A DNA stretch of 64,000 nt from Sphingomonas sp. CFBP 13720 (GCF_014842075.1 NZ_JACYVA010000003.1:372001-436000); one strand, 5' to 3'. Positions 48,195 through 57,263 are shown, numbered from the stretch's first letter. Numbers and translations are program-made. The notes: a model not told the origin generated them from the sequence alone.

Positions 48195-48979
48195 CAACGC
48201 TGCGCCGTCACCGTCGGCGGGGCGGAAGGCGTGGCAGTCGGCGACGGCGACGGCGTGCTGCCGGGGAAACCCTCCAGCAACTGGCCGACGCGCTTCTGCG
48301 CGCCCTCGGCGGTTCGCACGTCGCCGCCCATCGCATGGTCGGCGTTCAGCCACAGCAATTCGCCGGTCTTCAGATCGACCAGCCCGGCATAGCCGGTATG
48401 TTCGCCCGATTTGACCGCGATGCCCGGACCCAGCAGCGCCGCGACCTGCAACAATTTGCGGCCGGTCGATCCAAATGCGTCCCGATTGTACAGGAACAAC
48501 GCGTAGTCCGCGTCCTTCGCGCCCGGCAGTGCCGCGATCCCGCTGCCCAGCGACCAGTCGAAGATGCTCGCCTTGTTGTCGCGCTTTTTGGTGGGCAAGC
48601 GGTTGCCGACGAAGAACTGGTACTGGATCACCGATTGCGACACCGCCGCGAACAGCGCGGTGAATTCCTCGACCAGTTGCGCGTCCGCGCCATAGCCTTC
48701 GGGCGCGGCGACGACGCGGTTGCCCAGTTGCCGCTGCCGCTCGACCAGCGCAGCATCGATGTTCCGGCGTGCCGTATCGGTCCAGTCGCCGTTCGGTTCG
48801 AACATCCCGCCGGTCGATTGCGCCCCCACCTGAACGGCGGGGCGGAAGACGATGATCGTCTTGCCGCTATTGGCGGGTAGCTCGAACCCCGCCTTTACCG
48901 CCGTGCGTTCCTGTGCCCCCGCATGCACGACCGACAACATCGCCGCCAATGCGACGACGACCATATGTCCCAGTTTCAT
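48194..48979 (-). CDS. Exported protein of unknown function, first gene of the protease operon
   Basis: A 261-residue protein. The signal peptide is MKLGHMVVVALAAMLSVVHA. The mature part begins GKTIIVFRPAVQVGAQSTGG, includes ALVERQRQLGNRVVA and TGYAGLVDLKTGELLWLNAD, and ends in a Ser/Pro/Thr-rich tail. The DLKTGELLWLN strand resembles bacterial exported proteins predicted to be cell-surface associated. I do not recognise a family. Its stop overlaps the M48 gene start, so the two gene products are probably linked. Confidence 0.8.
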   Translation of the reverse strand: MKLGHMVVVALAAMLSVVHAGAQERTAVKAGFELPANSGKTIIVFRPAVQVGAQSTGGMFEPNGDWTDTARRNIDAALVERQRQLGNRVVAAPEGYGADAQLVEEFTALFAAVSQSVIQYQFFVGNRLPTKKRDNKASIFDWSLGSGIAALPGAKDADYALFLYNRDAFGSTGRKLLQVAALLGPGIAVKSGEHTGYAGLVDLKTGELLWLNADHAMGGDVRTAEGAQKRVGQLLEGFPGSTPSPSPTATPSAPPTVTAQR

Positions 48980-49070
48980 GAAGCCCCCCGGCCACTATAT
49001 TTACAGCGACTGGCCTAATACATCGTCGTTTCGGCGGCAATATGAAGTTGGTCGGCCGGTGAAAGAACGC

Positions 49071-50261
49071 TCATGCCACGCCGGCGCGATCCAGATCGAC
49101 CAGTGCCTCGCCGAACCGCGCCACATCGCCGGGCGCGAAGCCGGCGATGTTGATCCGGCCCGACCCCGCCATATAGATACCATGGGTCGCGCGGAGCCAT
49201 TCGATCTGTCCGCTCGACAGCGGCAGCGTGGCGAACATGCCCTTGCCATGGACCAGCGGGGCAAGATCGATCGCGCCCGCCCGGCCGATCGCCGCCAGTT
49301 CGCCGCGCAACCGTTGCAACCGTCCGCGCAGTCCGTCCAGTTCGGCCCGCCAGTCGGCGGCCAGCCGTTCGTTCTCCAGCACAATCCGCACCGCCGCCGC
49401 GCCGTGATCGGGCGGCATCGACCAATTCGCGCGCGCCAGCGCCAGCAGGTTCGACAGGACGATGTCGCGTGCCTCCTCGTCGGGTGCGGTCGCCCACAAT
49501 GCCCCGGTGCGTTCGCGGTACAGTCCGAAATTCTTGTCGCAGGAATAGGCGACCAGCCCGAAGGGCACCGCCGATAGCACTGCACGCGTTCCTGCCGCGT
49601 CGCTGGCCATGTCGTCGCCCAGCCCCTGATAGGCCAGATCGACGAACGGTACGATCCGGCTGTCGGCCACCGCCGCCGCGATCGCACGCCATTGATCGGC
49701 GTCGGGATCGATCCCGGTGGGATTATGGCAGCATCCGTGCAGCAGGATCGCGTCGCCCGCTTCCGCCTGTCCGATCGCGGACAGCATGGCGGGCAGGTCG
49801 AGCGTCTGGCCGATCATGTCGAACGCGGCATGCGCCACGACGATGATCCCGGCGGCGGCGAAGACCGGCGCGTGATTGGCCCAGCTCGGCTGTCCGACGA
49901 GGATGCGCCGCACCCCCGCCTTCGCCAGCAGTTCGGCGCCCAGCCGCAACGCCCCGGTTCCCCCCGGCGTCTGCACCCCGCACAGCCGGTCCGCCGTCAC
50001 CGTATCGCCGAACACCATTGGTTCGAGCAGCGCGGTGAAGCCCTTGTCCCCTTCCGGCCCCAGATAGCGCTTGCTGTCCTGCGTCGCGATCAGCCGCATC
50101 TCGGCCTGTTTGATCGCTGCCATTACCGGCGTATGCCCGGCATCGTCGCGGAACACGCCAACGCCCAGATCGATCTTGTGCACGCGCAGATCGGCGCGGA
50201 ACGCCCCGATCAGGCGAAGCAGCGAATCGGCAGGCTGCGCGACGAGCGAATGGAACGGCAT
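49071..50261 (-). CDS. tyrB: Aromatic amino acid aminotransferase (TyrB/AspC group I alpha)
   Basis: A 396-residue PLP enzyme of the AAT-Ialpha type. LVAQPADSLLRLIGAFRADL is the usual start, LLHGCCHNPTGIDPD the substrate loop, and the PLP lysine is K243 in YSCDKNFGLYRERTG. It exchanges amino groups of aromatic amino acids or aspartate. It differs in class from AatA at 25473-26672. ATG 50261 opens at the conserved start. Confidence 0.9.
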   Translation of the reverse strand: MPFHSLVAQPADSLLRLIGAFRADLRVHKIDLGVGVFRDDAGHTPVMAAIKQAEMRLIATQDSKRYLGPEGDKGFTALLEPMVFGDTVTADRLCGVQTPGGTGALRLGAELLAKAGVRRILVGQPSWANHAPVFAAAGIIVVAHAAFDMIGQTLDLPAMLSAIGQAEAGDAILLHGCCHNPTGIDPDADQWRAIAAAVADSRIVPFVDLAYQGLGDDMASDAAGTRAVLSAVPFGLVAYSCDKNFGLYRERTGALWATAPDEEARDIVLSNLLALARANWSMPPDHGAAAVRIVLENERLAADWRAELDGLRGRLQRLRGELAAIGRAGAIDLAPLVHGKGMFATLPLSSGQIEWLRATHGIYMAGSGRINIAGFAPGDVARFGEALVDLDRAGVA

Positions 50262-50327
50262 GGAAACTCCCCCGGATTGATCGGGAAGCCTATACGCGAG
50301 CCTGCCGTCGATACTACCTGCCCCCGG

Positions 50328-50570
50328 TCACCCGTTTCGGGACAGCCATCGAGCCAGATCATCGCTGCCGCCGATCCGTTCGCCGTCGATGAACACCTGC
50401 GGCGTGGTGTCGACGCCGTGCTCGGCCTTGAACGCATCGACTTGCTCGCGCGTCGCCAAAATCCGGTCGTCGACATCGTATCCCGCCTGTTCCAGCGCTT
50501 CTTTCGCGCGCACGCCGAACGGGCAGACATGGTCGGGCAGGACCATGCGGTACAGGGTGGCGCTGGTCAT
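50328..50570 (-). CDS. Glutaredoxin-like protein
   Basis: An 80-residue thioredoxin-fold protein with a single active-site cysteine motif CPFG (C16), the cis-proline TTPQVFIDGERIGGSDDLAR loop and no signal peptide. A monothiol site fits the Grx group that handles glutathione mixed disulfides or iron-sulfur transfer. It lies 66 bases upstream of tyrB on the same strand and is divergent from the COQ9 gene. Confidence 0.88.
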   Translation of the reverse strand: MTSATLYRMVLPDHVCPFGVRAKEALEQAGYDVDDRILATREQVDAFKAEHGVDTTPQVFIDGERIGGSDDLARWLSRNG

Positions 50571-50665
50571 CGGGCGTTCCTTTTGTCGTTCGCACCGAAC
50601 AGCGTACGCCGGTGCAAAGGGTTCCGCCGTTGCCGTTTACCGGTCCCCGCCCTAGCTTGGGTGCC

Positions 50666-51352
50666 ATGACCTACGACGCGACGACTCCGCTGGCCCCCGC
50701 CGACCTGACGCTGGACGAACTGCGCGGGGCGCTGGCCCCGTTGATCGCGGCCAATGCCGCGTTCGACGGCTGGTCGATGATGGCGGTCGACGCGGCGGCG
50801 CGCACGTTCGGGGCCGATGCCGATGTGGCGCGGCTGGCCTTTGCCGGCGGCCCGGTCGACATGATCGATGCGTGGTTCGGCGAGATCGACCGGCGGATGA
50901 TCGAATCGCTGCCCGCCGACGCGTTGGCCGCGATGAGGATCCGCCAGCGAATCACCGCGCTGGTCGAAGCACGGCTGTCGGCGGTGGCGGGCGAGCGCGA
51001 AGCGTTGCGCCGCGCGCTGTCGATCCTCGCCATGCCCCGCAACGTCGCGCGTGCTACGCGGCTGGGCTGGCGGACCGTCGACCTGATGTGGCGGCTGGCG
51101 GGTGATACCGCGACTGATTACAATCATTATACCAAGCGGACGATGCTCGGCGGGGTCTATGCCGCGACGATCATGGTATTTCTGGACGACGAAAGCGGCG
51201 GTCATGCCGATACGCGCGCCTTTCTGTCGCGCCGGATCGACGGGATCATGCGGTTCGAGAAGTTCAAGGGCCGCGTGCTGGCCGGACGCGATCCCGAACG
51301 GCGGATCAGCATATCGCGCTTCATCGGACGGTTGCGCTATCCGGCAGTGTGA
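50666..51352 (+). CDS. coq9: COQ9 family protein
   Basis: A 228-residue helical protein of the COQ9/TetR-like fold. The N-terminal helix-turn-helix part (LTLDELRGALAPLIAANAAF, DGWSMMAVDAAA) and the C-terminal LMWRLAGDTATDYNHYTKRT segment are family marks. COQ9 presents ubiquinone precursors to the Coq7 hydroxylase; coq7 itself is at 139-678. The ATG at 50666 opens the conserved domain; the upstream frame is intergenic. Confidence 0.82.
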   Translation: MTYDATTPLAPADLTLDELRGALAPLIAANAAFDGWSMMAVDAAARTFGADADVARLAFAGGPVDMIDAWFGEIDRRMIESLPADALAAMRIRQRITALVEARLSAVAGEREALRRALSILAMPRNVARATRLGWRTVDLMWRLAGDTATDYNHYTKRTMLGGVYAATIMVFLDDESGGHADTRAFLSRRIDGIMRFEKFKGRVLAGRDPERRISISRFIGRLRYPAV

Positions 51353-51375
51353 GATTCCGCTTCCCATTGCCGACC

Positions 51376-51394
51376 GTTATTGATAATCAGTCGC
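51376..51394. promoter_or_regulatory. Fur-like box upstream of feoAB
   Basis: These 19 bases match the E. coli Fur consensus GATAATGATAATCATTATC at 14 positions, including the TGATAATCA core. They end one base before the feoA ATG at 51396, so bound Fur would block the start of the message. The match to a gammaproteobacterial consensus is direct; use of it here is inference. Confidence 0.55.
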
Positions 51395-51395
51395 A

Positions 51396-51653
51396 ATGCT
51401 GTCGCCCACCTTCCAGCTTACCCATCTGTCCCGTGCGCAACATGGCACCGTCGCGTCGGTCGACTGGGATAGCCTGTCGCCCGGCGAGGCACGCCGGCTT
51501 CGCGAATTCGGCCTCGACGAAGGCGTCGACGTGCAATTGCTGCACCGCGCGATGCTGGGCGGCGGGCCGCTCGCCTGCCGCATCGGCCGGATGACGGTGG
51601 CGTTGCGCGCGCATGTCGCCGGTGCGATCCGCGTCGCGCCGCTCGCGGGCTGA
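51396..51653 (+). CDS. feoA: Ferrous iron transport protein FeoA
   Basis: An 85-residue SH3-like protein that assists FeoB. LREFGLDEGVDVQLLHRAML and GPLACRIGRMTVALRAHVAG are typical. It lies 14 bases before feoB and just behind a Fur-like site. It is cytosolic. Confidence 0.9.
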   Translation: MLSPTFQLTHLSRAQHGTVASVDWDSLSPGEARRLREFGLDEGVDVQLLHRAMLGGGPLACRIGRMTVALRAHVAGAIRVAPLAG

Positions 51654-51667
51654 CGGCCGCTTTCCAC

Positions 51668-53521
51668 GTGAACCCCGCACCGCTGGTCGCACTGGTCGGC
51701 AATCCCAATGCCGGAAAAACCGCGCTGTTCAACGCGCTGACCGGCGCGCGGCAGAAGGTCGGCAATTACCCCGGCGTCACGGTCGAACGCCATTCGGGTC
51801 GCCTTGCGCTGCCGGACGGGCGGCCGGTCGAACTAGTCGACCTGCCCGGCACCTACAGCCTCGATCCCTCCAGCCCCGACGAAGCGGTCACGCGCGACGT
51901 GGTGCTGGGGAAACAGGGGGGCGAGCGGTTGCCCGACGCGCTGATCGTCGTCGCCGATGCGACCAATCTCGACAACCACCTGCGCTTCGTTCTTCAGCTT
52001 CGATCGCTCGGGCGGCCGATGGTGCTGGCACTCAACATGATCGACATGGCCACGCGCGACGGGTTGCGGATCGATCTGGCCGCGCTGTCGGCCGAACTGG
52101 GCGTTCCGGTCGTTGCGACCGTCGCGGTGCGCAAGCGAGGACTGGACGAACTGCGCACGTCGCTGGCCGACATTCTCGCGAAACCGGCGGAAAAGACCGC
52201 GATCGATGCGGTCGAACACGATATCCGCTATTTTCAGCGCGAGGCACGGCGCATCGCGCATGTCGCGGTGGTCGAACAACCGGCGATGCGCGCCTTCACC
52301 CATGGCGTCGACCGGGTCGCGCTGCACCCGGTGATCGGCCCGCTGCTGCTGCTGGCCATCCTGTTCGTGATGTTCCAGGCGGTGTTCAGCTGGTCCGAAG
52401 CCCCGATCGGCTGGATCGAGGGTGCGCAGGGCTGGCTGGCCGACACCGCCGTCGCCGTGCTGCCGCAAAACTTCCTGCGCGACCTGCTGGTCGAAGGAAT
52501 CATCAACGGCGTTGGATCGGTCGTCGTGTTCCTGCCGCAGATCCTGATCCTGTTCCTGTTCATCCTGCTGCTCGAAGCGTCTGGATACATGGTGCGCGCC
52601 GCGTTCCTGATGGACAGGTTGATGAGCGGCGTTGGATTGTCGGGACGCGCCTTCATCCCGCTGCTGTCGTCGTTCGCCTGCGCCATCCCCGGCATCATGG
52701 CGACGCGATCGATCGACGACCCGCGCGAACGGCTGACCACGATCCTGATCGCGCCGCTGATGACCTGTTCGGCGCGCTTGCCGGTCTATGCCGTCATCAT
52801 CGGCGCGTTCATTCCGCCGCGACAGTTGCTGCCAGGCGTGGGGCTGCAGGGGCTGGTGCTGCTGGTCCTCTATCTCACCGGCATTCTCGGCGCGGTGATC
52901 GCGGCATTCGTGCTGCGGCGGACGGCGACCAAGGGTGCCAGCGGCGGATTCCTGATGGAAATGCCGCGCTACCAGCTACCCTCCCCCCGCGACGTCGCGA
53001 TCGGATTGTGGCAGCGCGCCTATGTCTTCCTGCGTCGCGCGGGTACGATGATCATGGGCGTCACGGTCGCGCTGTGGCTGCTGGCGTCGTATCCGATCGC
53101 GCCGGCGGGGGTCAAACAGTCCGAATATTCCATCGCCGGGCGCATCGCATCGGGACTGGAAGTCGTGCTGCGTCCCATCGGCTTCAATCATGAAATGTCG
53201 CTTGCGGTGATCCCCGCCATGGCCGCGCGCGAAGTCGCGGTATCGGCGTTGCAGACCGTCTATGCGATCGACGCGGCGGACGAGGATCAGGGCGCGCAGG
53301 AACTGGGCGGACGGCTCCACGATCGCTGGAGCCTCGCCACCGCGCTGGCGTTCCTCGCGTGGTTCGTATTCGCGCCGCAATGCCTGTCGACCATCGCCGT
53401 CACCCGGCGCGAGACCAATGGCTGGAAATGGCCGGCGGTAATGATCGGCTATCTGTTCGCACTGGCGTATCTGGCGGCGGGTGCGACCTATTGGACGGCG
53501 GTCGCGTTGGGACTGGGATGA
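51668..53521 (+). CDS. feoB: Ferrous iron transporter FeoB
   Basis: A 617-residue membrane transporter. The N-terminal G domain has G1 GNPNAGKT at 11-18, G3 VDLPGTYSL and G4 ALNMIDMA. Two gate repeats with conserved cysteines follow (RAFIPLLSSFACAIPGIMAT, LIAPLMTCSARLPVYAVI). It takes up Fe2+ through the inner membrane. The start is GTG at 51668, with no strong ribosome site, so coupling to feoA is likely. There is no feoC behind it. Confidence 0.95.
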   Translation: MNPAPLVALVGNPNAGKTALFNALTGARQKVGNYPGVTVERHSGRLALPDGRPVELVDLPGTYSLDPSSPDEAVTRDVVLGKQGGERLPDALIVVADATNLDNHLRFVLQLRSLGRPMVLALNMIDMATRDGLRIDLAALSAELGVPVVATVAVRKRGLDELRTSLADILAKPAEKTAIDAVEHDIRYFQREARRIAHVAVVEQPAMRAFTHGVDRVALHPVIGPLLLLAILFVMFQAVFSWSEAPIGWIEGAQGWLADTAVAVLPQNFLRDLLVEGIINGVGSVVVFLPQILILFLFILLLEASGYMVRAAFLMDRLMSGVGLSGRAFIPLLSSFACAIPGIMATRSIDDPRERLTTILIAPLMTCSARLPVYAVIIGAFIPPRQLLPGVGLQGLVLLVLYLTGILGAVIAAFVLRRTATKGASGGFLMEMPRYQLPSPRDVAIGLWQRAYVFLRRAGTMIMGVTVALWLLASYPIAPAGVKQSEYSIAGRIASGLEVVLRPIGFNHEMSLAVIPAMAAREVAVSALQTVYAIDAADEDQGAQELGGRLHDRWSLATALAFLAWFVFAPQCLSTIAVTRRETNGWKWPAVMIGYLFALAYLAAGATYWTAVALGLG

Positions 53522-53802
53522 GGTTTCCCGTCCGGGTACGGCACGCCCCGTCGAATCGCGCGACGCAACATCGACAAAGCGCCGGCGGGATTGCATCGCC
53601 TGACCACGTAGCGCTCCCGTCGCCGTGGGACGGTGGTGAAGTCCCGTCAGAACCAGCGCTTTGGGCTGGACGCTATCAGTCAGCACCATCCATCCAGCGT
53701 AGTCGTTGCGTCTGACTAAACGGCGTAGCGAAGGATCGCGGCGCAGGGCTTCGTTACGGCTCGCCGCGACGGTTCCGGGTCCGGTCGTCGGCATTCCTCG
53801 CA
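53522..53802. other. 281-base gap without a recognisable gene
   Basis: The region between feoB and the convergent DUF4169 gene has only small hairpins, such as CGCGGCG pairing with CGCCGCG. No start with a ribosome site, no tRNA and no transposon end are seen. Confidence 0.5.
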
Positions 53803-53979
53803 TCAATCGTCCCGCTTCGCCCCGTCCAGCAGCGCATCCTGCCGCGCCTGTTCGGCTGCGTGCGCCTGTTTCTCCGCCTTGGTTCGTCCGAACGCAGCAC
53901 GATTCGCGTCGGCCTTCGCGCCGCACCCGGCCTTTGCGCGGGCCTTGCGCGCACGGTTCAGATTGATGACGTCGCCCAT
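53803..53979 (-). CDS. DUF4169 family protein
   Basis: A 58-residue charged protein starting MGDVINLNRARKARAKA and continuing with ANRAAFGRTKAEKQ and ALLDGAKRDD, a clear match to the DUF4169 pattern of Alphaproteobacteria. It is cytosolic and of unknown function. The ATG at 53979 opens the conserved motif; a longer frame to 54015 is not supported. Confidence 0.78.
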   Translation of the reverse strand: MGDVINLNRARKARAKAGCGAKADANRAAFGRTKAEKQAHAAEQARQDALLDGAKRDD

Positions 53980-54054
53980 CGTGCCATGCTGCCCCGGATC
54001 GGGACCGAATGCCATGCTTTACGACCGGCCTGCCGACGCTGTAGCCGCCGCCGG

Positions 54055-54957
54055 ATGACGACGACTGCCTTCCAACCGAAATGCCACTGGGCCCTGTGGA
54101 TGCTGGCCGGCATGCTTGCCGGGTGCGGCGGCGGCGGCGGCACGGGCAGCGTCACCGCGCCCACCCCGCCGTCGCCCACGCCGGTCCCGACCATCACCCC
54201 CACGCCGACCGCTACCCCGGCCGGCCGATGGCAACCAACCATCGCCACGACATGGCATTGGCAGTTGAGCGGCACGATCGACCCGCGCCATGCGGTCGAT
54301 GCCTATGACATCGACCTGTTCGACACATCGGCGGCGACGATCGCACAACTGCACGGGCAGAACCATCGGGTGATCTGCTATTTTTCCGCCGGGTCGTCCG
54401 AAAACTGGCGGCCCGACGATGCGCAATTCGCCGAATCCGATCGTGGACTGCCGCTCGATGGCTGGGTCGGGGAACGCTGGCTATCGATCACGTCGCCCGG
54501 CGTCCGGCGGGTGATGACTGCCCGGCTCGATCTGGCGCGGAGCAAGGGTTGCGACGCGGTCGAACCCGACAATGTCGATGGCTATGCCAACCGCAACGGG
54601 CTGAACCTCACCGCTGCACAACAGCTCGACTATAACCGCTTCCTGGCGGACGAAGCCCATGCGCGCGGGCTGGCGGTCGCGCTGAAGAACGACGTCGATC
54701 AAGTAGTGGCGCTGCAACCAGCGTTCGATTTCGCGATCAACGAACAATGCCATGAATATGACGAATGCGTCGACTATGCCGCGTTCCTTCGCGCGGGAAA
54801 ACCGGTCCTGAACGCCGAATATCGGAACGATTACCGCACCAATTCGGGCGGCGCGCGCGATCGACTGTGCGCCGCAGCGACAGCGCAAGGGTTGCGGACG
54901 CTGGTCCTTCCACTCGAACTCGACGGCAGTTTTCGTTTCAGTTGCGACGCGCCCTGA
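54055..54957 (+). CDS. GH114-like (endo-alpha-1,4-polygalactosaminidase-type) lipoprotein
   Basis: A 300-residue protein. The start WALWMLAGMLAGCGGGG has a lipobox, and a Pro/Thr linker (about 30-55) follows. The rest is a TIM-barrel of the GH114 group: TTWHWQLSGTIDP, RVICYFSAGSSENWRPD, GCDAVEPDNVDGYANRNG and VALKNDVDQVV. Acidic residues in AVEPDNVD are candidate catalytic residues. Family members cleave galactosamine-containing exopolysaccharide. It stands alone, with no polysaccharide gene cluster nearby. Confidence 0.85.
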   Translation: MTTTAFQPKCHWALWMLAGMLAGCGGGGGTGSVTAPTPPSPTPVPTITPTPTATPAGRWQPTIATTWHWQLSGTIDPRHAVDAYDIDLFDTSAATIAQLHGQNHRVICYFSAGSSENWRPDDAQFAESDRGLPLDGWVGERWLSITSPGVRRVMTARLDLARSKGCDAVEPDNVDGYANRNGLNLTAAQQLDYNRFLADEAHARGLAVALKNDVDQVVALQPAFDFAINEQCHEYDECVDYAAFLRAGKPVLNAEYRNDYRTNSGGARDRLCAAATAQGLRTLVLPLELDGSFRFSCDAP

Positions 54958-54969
54958 CGACGCGTCGAC

Positions 54970-55680
54970 TCATCCGCCGCAATGCACGTCGCCCGATCCG
55001 GTCTTCGCCACCGTACAGCGGGCGTTCCGCCCCAGCGTCACCGATCCCGATCCCGCCAGCGTGACGCGCGCGGCACCGTTGACGTCCGCGACCGCGTCAC
55101 CCGATCCGGCGACCGATACATCCGCGCTACCAGCACGCAGTTGCGGTGCATCGATCCGGCCCGAACCGCCGACCGACAGCGCCAGCGCCTCTACCGCCCC
55201 CGCCGCCGCGATCGTCCCCGATCCGCCTAAGTTCAGCCGTGCCTGCCGCCCGCGCAACTGTCCGATGATGATGTTGCCCGATCCGTCGAGTGCTGCGGTA
55301 AAATCGCCCTGCACGCGATCGATGCCGATATCGCCCGATCCCCGCAGGGTCGCCGCGCGGATCGATGGCATCGTCACCTCGATACGGATTGCCGGTGTAC
55401 GGTCGCCGGTCCAGCGCCATTTGGCCGGCTTGCGCCCGATATGCAGCGTATCGCCGTCCCGACGGACATCCAGCCGTTCGAGCGCCGTCGCATCGCCTTG
55501 CGCGCGCACTGCGAAGGTCGCGCCCGTCCGGATACCCAGCCGGTCCAGACCATCCAGTTCCACTGCCGTGAAATCGCGCTCCGCAAAGTCCCGCACCGCT
55601 GCCCTGCCCGCCGGTTCGGCTGGCGGGGACCCGTCGTTGCAGCCCGTGAGCGCGATGGCGGCCAGTATCACGATCCGCAT
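54970..55680 (-). CDS. DUF2807 (head GIN domain) exported lipoprotein
   Basis: A 236-residue protein. MRIVILAAIALTGCNDG is a lipoprotein signal. The rest is a beta-helix-like array of short Gly-Ser-Gly repeats: LRGSGDIGIDRV, LDGSGNIIIGQL, LGGSGTIAAAG, VGGSGRIDAPQL, VAGSGDAVADVNG, LAGSGSVTLG. This is the DUF2807 pattern, of unknown function but commonly on the outer cell face. It lies convergent with the GH114 gene. Confidence 0.88.
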   Translation of the reverse strand: MRIVILAAIALTGCNDGSPPAEPAGRAAVRDFAERDFTAVELDGLDRLGIRTGATFAVRAQGDATALERLDVRRDGDTLHIGRKPAKWRWTGDRTPAIRIEVTMPSIRAATLRGSGDIGIDRVQGDFTAALDGSGNIIIGQLRGRQARLNLGGSGTIAAAGAVEALALSVGGSGRIDAPQLRAGSADVSVAGSGDAVADVNGAARVTLAGSGSVTLGRNARCTVAKTGSGDVHCGG

Positions 55681-55737
55681 GCGATTCCCTCCACGTGTAT
55701 TACACAAACCATACACCGTGCCGGGAGACGCGCAAAC

Positions 55738-55764
55738 AAAAAGGGCGACCGTCGCCGGTCGCCC
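55738..55764 (-). terminator. Rho-independent terminator of carD
   Basis: On the minus strand, GGGCGACCG and CGGTCGCCC form nine perfect pairs around a 4-base loop (55764-55743), followed by five Ts (55742-55738). It starts 29 bases after the carD stop, which is the classical spacing. Confidence 0.88.
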
Positions 55765-55792
55765 TCATTCGCAGGATCGGACGAACCGCCGT

Positions 55793-56326
55793 TCAGGCTG
55801 CCGTCTTTTCCTTGTTATAGATCGTCGCCGCTTCGCGGAGGATTTCCAGAATGCGCTCCAGCGCCTTCGGTTCGTCCACCTGCTCCATCGCCGCGAGTTC
55901 GCGGGCCAGACGGCTGGCGGCGGCTTCGAAGATCTGCCGCTCGGAATAGCTCTGCTCGGGCTGGTCGTCGGCACGGAACAGATCGCGGACCACTTCGGCG
56001 ATCGACACGAGGTCGCCCGAATTGATCTTCGCCTCATATTCCTGTGCACGGCGCGACCACATGGTCCGCTTGACCCGGGGCTTGCCCTTCAGCGTTTCCA
56101 TCGCTTCGCGCATCGTCTTGTCCGACGACAGCTTGCGCATGCCGACGCTTTCGGCCTTGTTGGTCGGTACGCGAAGCGTCATCCGCTCTTTTTCGAAGCG
56201 CAGCACATATAGTTCGAGTTGCATGCCAGCGATTTCGCTACGCTGGAGTTCAATCACACGGCCGACGCCGTGCTTGGGATACACGACATAATCGCCGACA
56301 TCGAAGGACAATGCCTTGGCAGCCAT
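55793..56326 (-). CDS. carD: CarD-family transcriptional regulator
   Basis: A 177-residue regulator. The N-terminal RNA-polymerase-interacting domain begins LSFDVGDYVVYPKHGVGRVI and the C-terminal helical part holds MWSRRAQEYEAKINSGDLVS. CarD binds RNA polymerase beta and stabilises open promoters, especially of rRNA and stress genes. ATG 56326 opens the conserved domain; the longer in-frame reading to 56407 is not needed. A 242-base leader separates it from fdxA, so it probably has its own promoter. Confidence 0.93.
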   Translation of the reverse strand: MAAKALSFDVGDYVVYPKHGVGRVIELQRSEIAGMQLELYVLRFEKERMTLRVPTNKAESVGMRKLSSDKTMREAMETLKGKPRVKRTMWSRRAQEYEAKINSGDLVSIAEVVRDLFRADDQPEQSYSERQIFEAAASRLARELAAMEQVDEPKALERILEILREAATIYNKEKTAA

Positions 56327-56568
56327 TGGGTACCTTTCCGTGGTCGCCCCGATGCCGACGCTCCTTCCCCCGGAACCACAAAAGGGTAACCGGCGAAAGA
56401 ACGACACGAGGACGTTTGCTAGAGGTGGCTCTCCGGGCGGGGCGCTGGAAATGCCTCCGTCTGACGCGGGTTATACCATCATGGCAACAAAATTACCAGC
56501 ATCAATGGCAACCGCGTCCGGCGGACATCACGTCCGTCGGTCCTCAAGGCCCGCGATCCCCGAAAGTG

Positions 56569-56910
56569 TCAGTCGCCCGCGCCCGGTTCCGCCGAGAAAT
56601 ACTTGTCGAACTTGCCCTCTACGCCCTTGAACGCGTCGGCATCCGGCGGAGTCTGGTTCGCGTTACGCGTGACGTTGGGCCATTGCGCCGAAAAGGTGTT
56701 GTTCAGTTCCAGCCACTGTTCCAGCCCGCTTTCGGTATCGGGCAGGATCGCTTCGGCCGGACATTCGGGTTCGCATACCCCGCAATCGATACATTCGCTG
56801 GGGTTGATGACGAGCATGTTCTCGCCTTCATAGAAACAGTCGACCGGGCAAACCTCGACACAGTCCATATACTTGCAGCGGATGCAGGCGTCGGTGACGA
56901 CGTAGGTCAT
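56569..56910 (-). CDS. fdxA: Ferredoxin FdxA (7Fe type)
   Basis: A 113-residue ferredoxin. [20 protein letters not shown] and CPVDCFYEG carry the first cluster cysteines, and [12 protein letters not shown] carries the second; the spacing fits one [3Fe-4S] and one [4Fe-4S]. It passes electrons in the cytosol. It is 35 bases behind the S4 gene. Confidence 0.93.
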   Translation of the reverse strand: MTYVVTDACIRCKYMDCVEVCPVDCFYEGENMLVINPSECIDCGVCEPECPAEAILPDTESGLEQWLELNNTFSAQWPNVTRNANQTPPDADAFKGVEGKFDKYFSAEPGAGD

Positions 56911-56945
56911 GGGTCGAACAGCTCCGGGAATCGAATGCGACCGCG

Positions 56946-57263
56946 TTATGCGGCGGAATCCGACTCGTCAACGGGGCTGGATCGTGTGGGTTCCAGTGGG
57001 GTGTACAACGTACGCGCCTCGGCCGGCGGGCCGCGCCGCGTCGGCAGCGCCTCGACCCGGAGGATGCGGACGACCCCGTTCAGCGGAAACGCCATGACCA
57101 TGCCGACGCGCACCGGACAATGCGCGCGTTCGATGCGCCGTCCGTCCAGCCGCAACCGCCCCCCTTCGCAGATCGCCTGCGCCGCACTGCGCGTCTTGGC
57201 AAGCCGGGCGTGCCATAGAAAGATGTCGAGCCGCAGCGTCGGTTCGGGCGATCCGCTGGCCAT
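56946..57263 (-). CDS. S4-domain RNA-binding protein (HslR-like)
   Basis: A 105-residue protein. The S4 fold reads [20 protein letters not shown] followed by [15 protein letters not shown], as in HslR/Hsp15, which binds stalled 50S-tRNA complexes. The C-terminal tail is unconserved. Its ATG directly follows the helicase stop (TGA-ATG), so the two are translated together. Confidence 0.88.
   Translation of the reverse strand: MASGSPEPTLRLDIFLWHARLAKTRSAAQAICEGGRLRLDGRRIERAHCPVRVGMVMAFPLNGVVRILRVEALPTRRGPPAEARTLYTPLEPTRSSPVDESDSAA

Noticed and set aside
52976..53926. A minus-strand frame containing NDYAGWMVLTDSVQPKALVL in the feoB-DUF4169 gap
   Set aside because: It looked like a possible transposase remnant, but most of the frame is antisense to feoB and I could not match it to any family.
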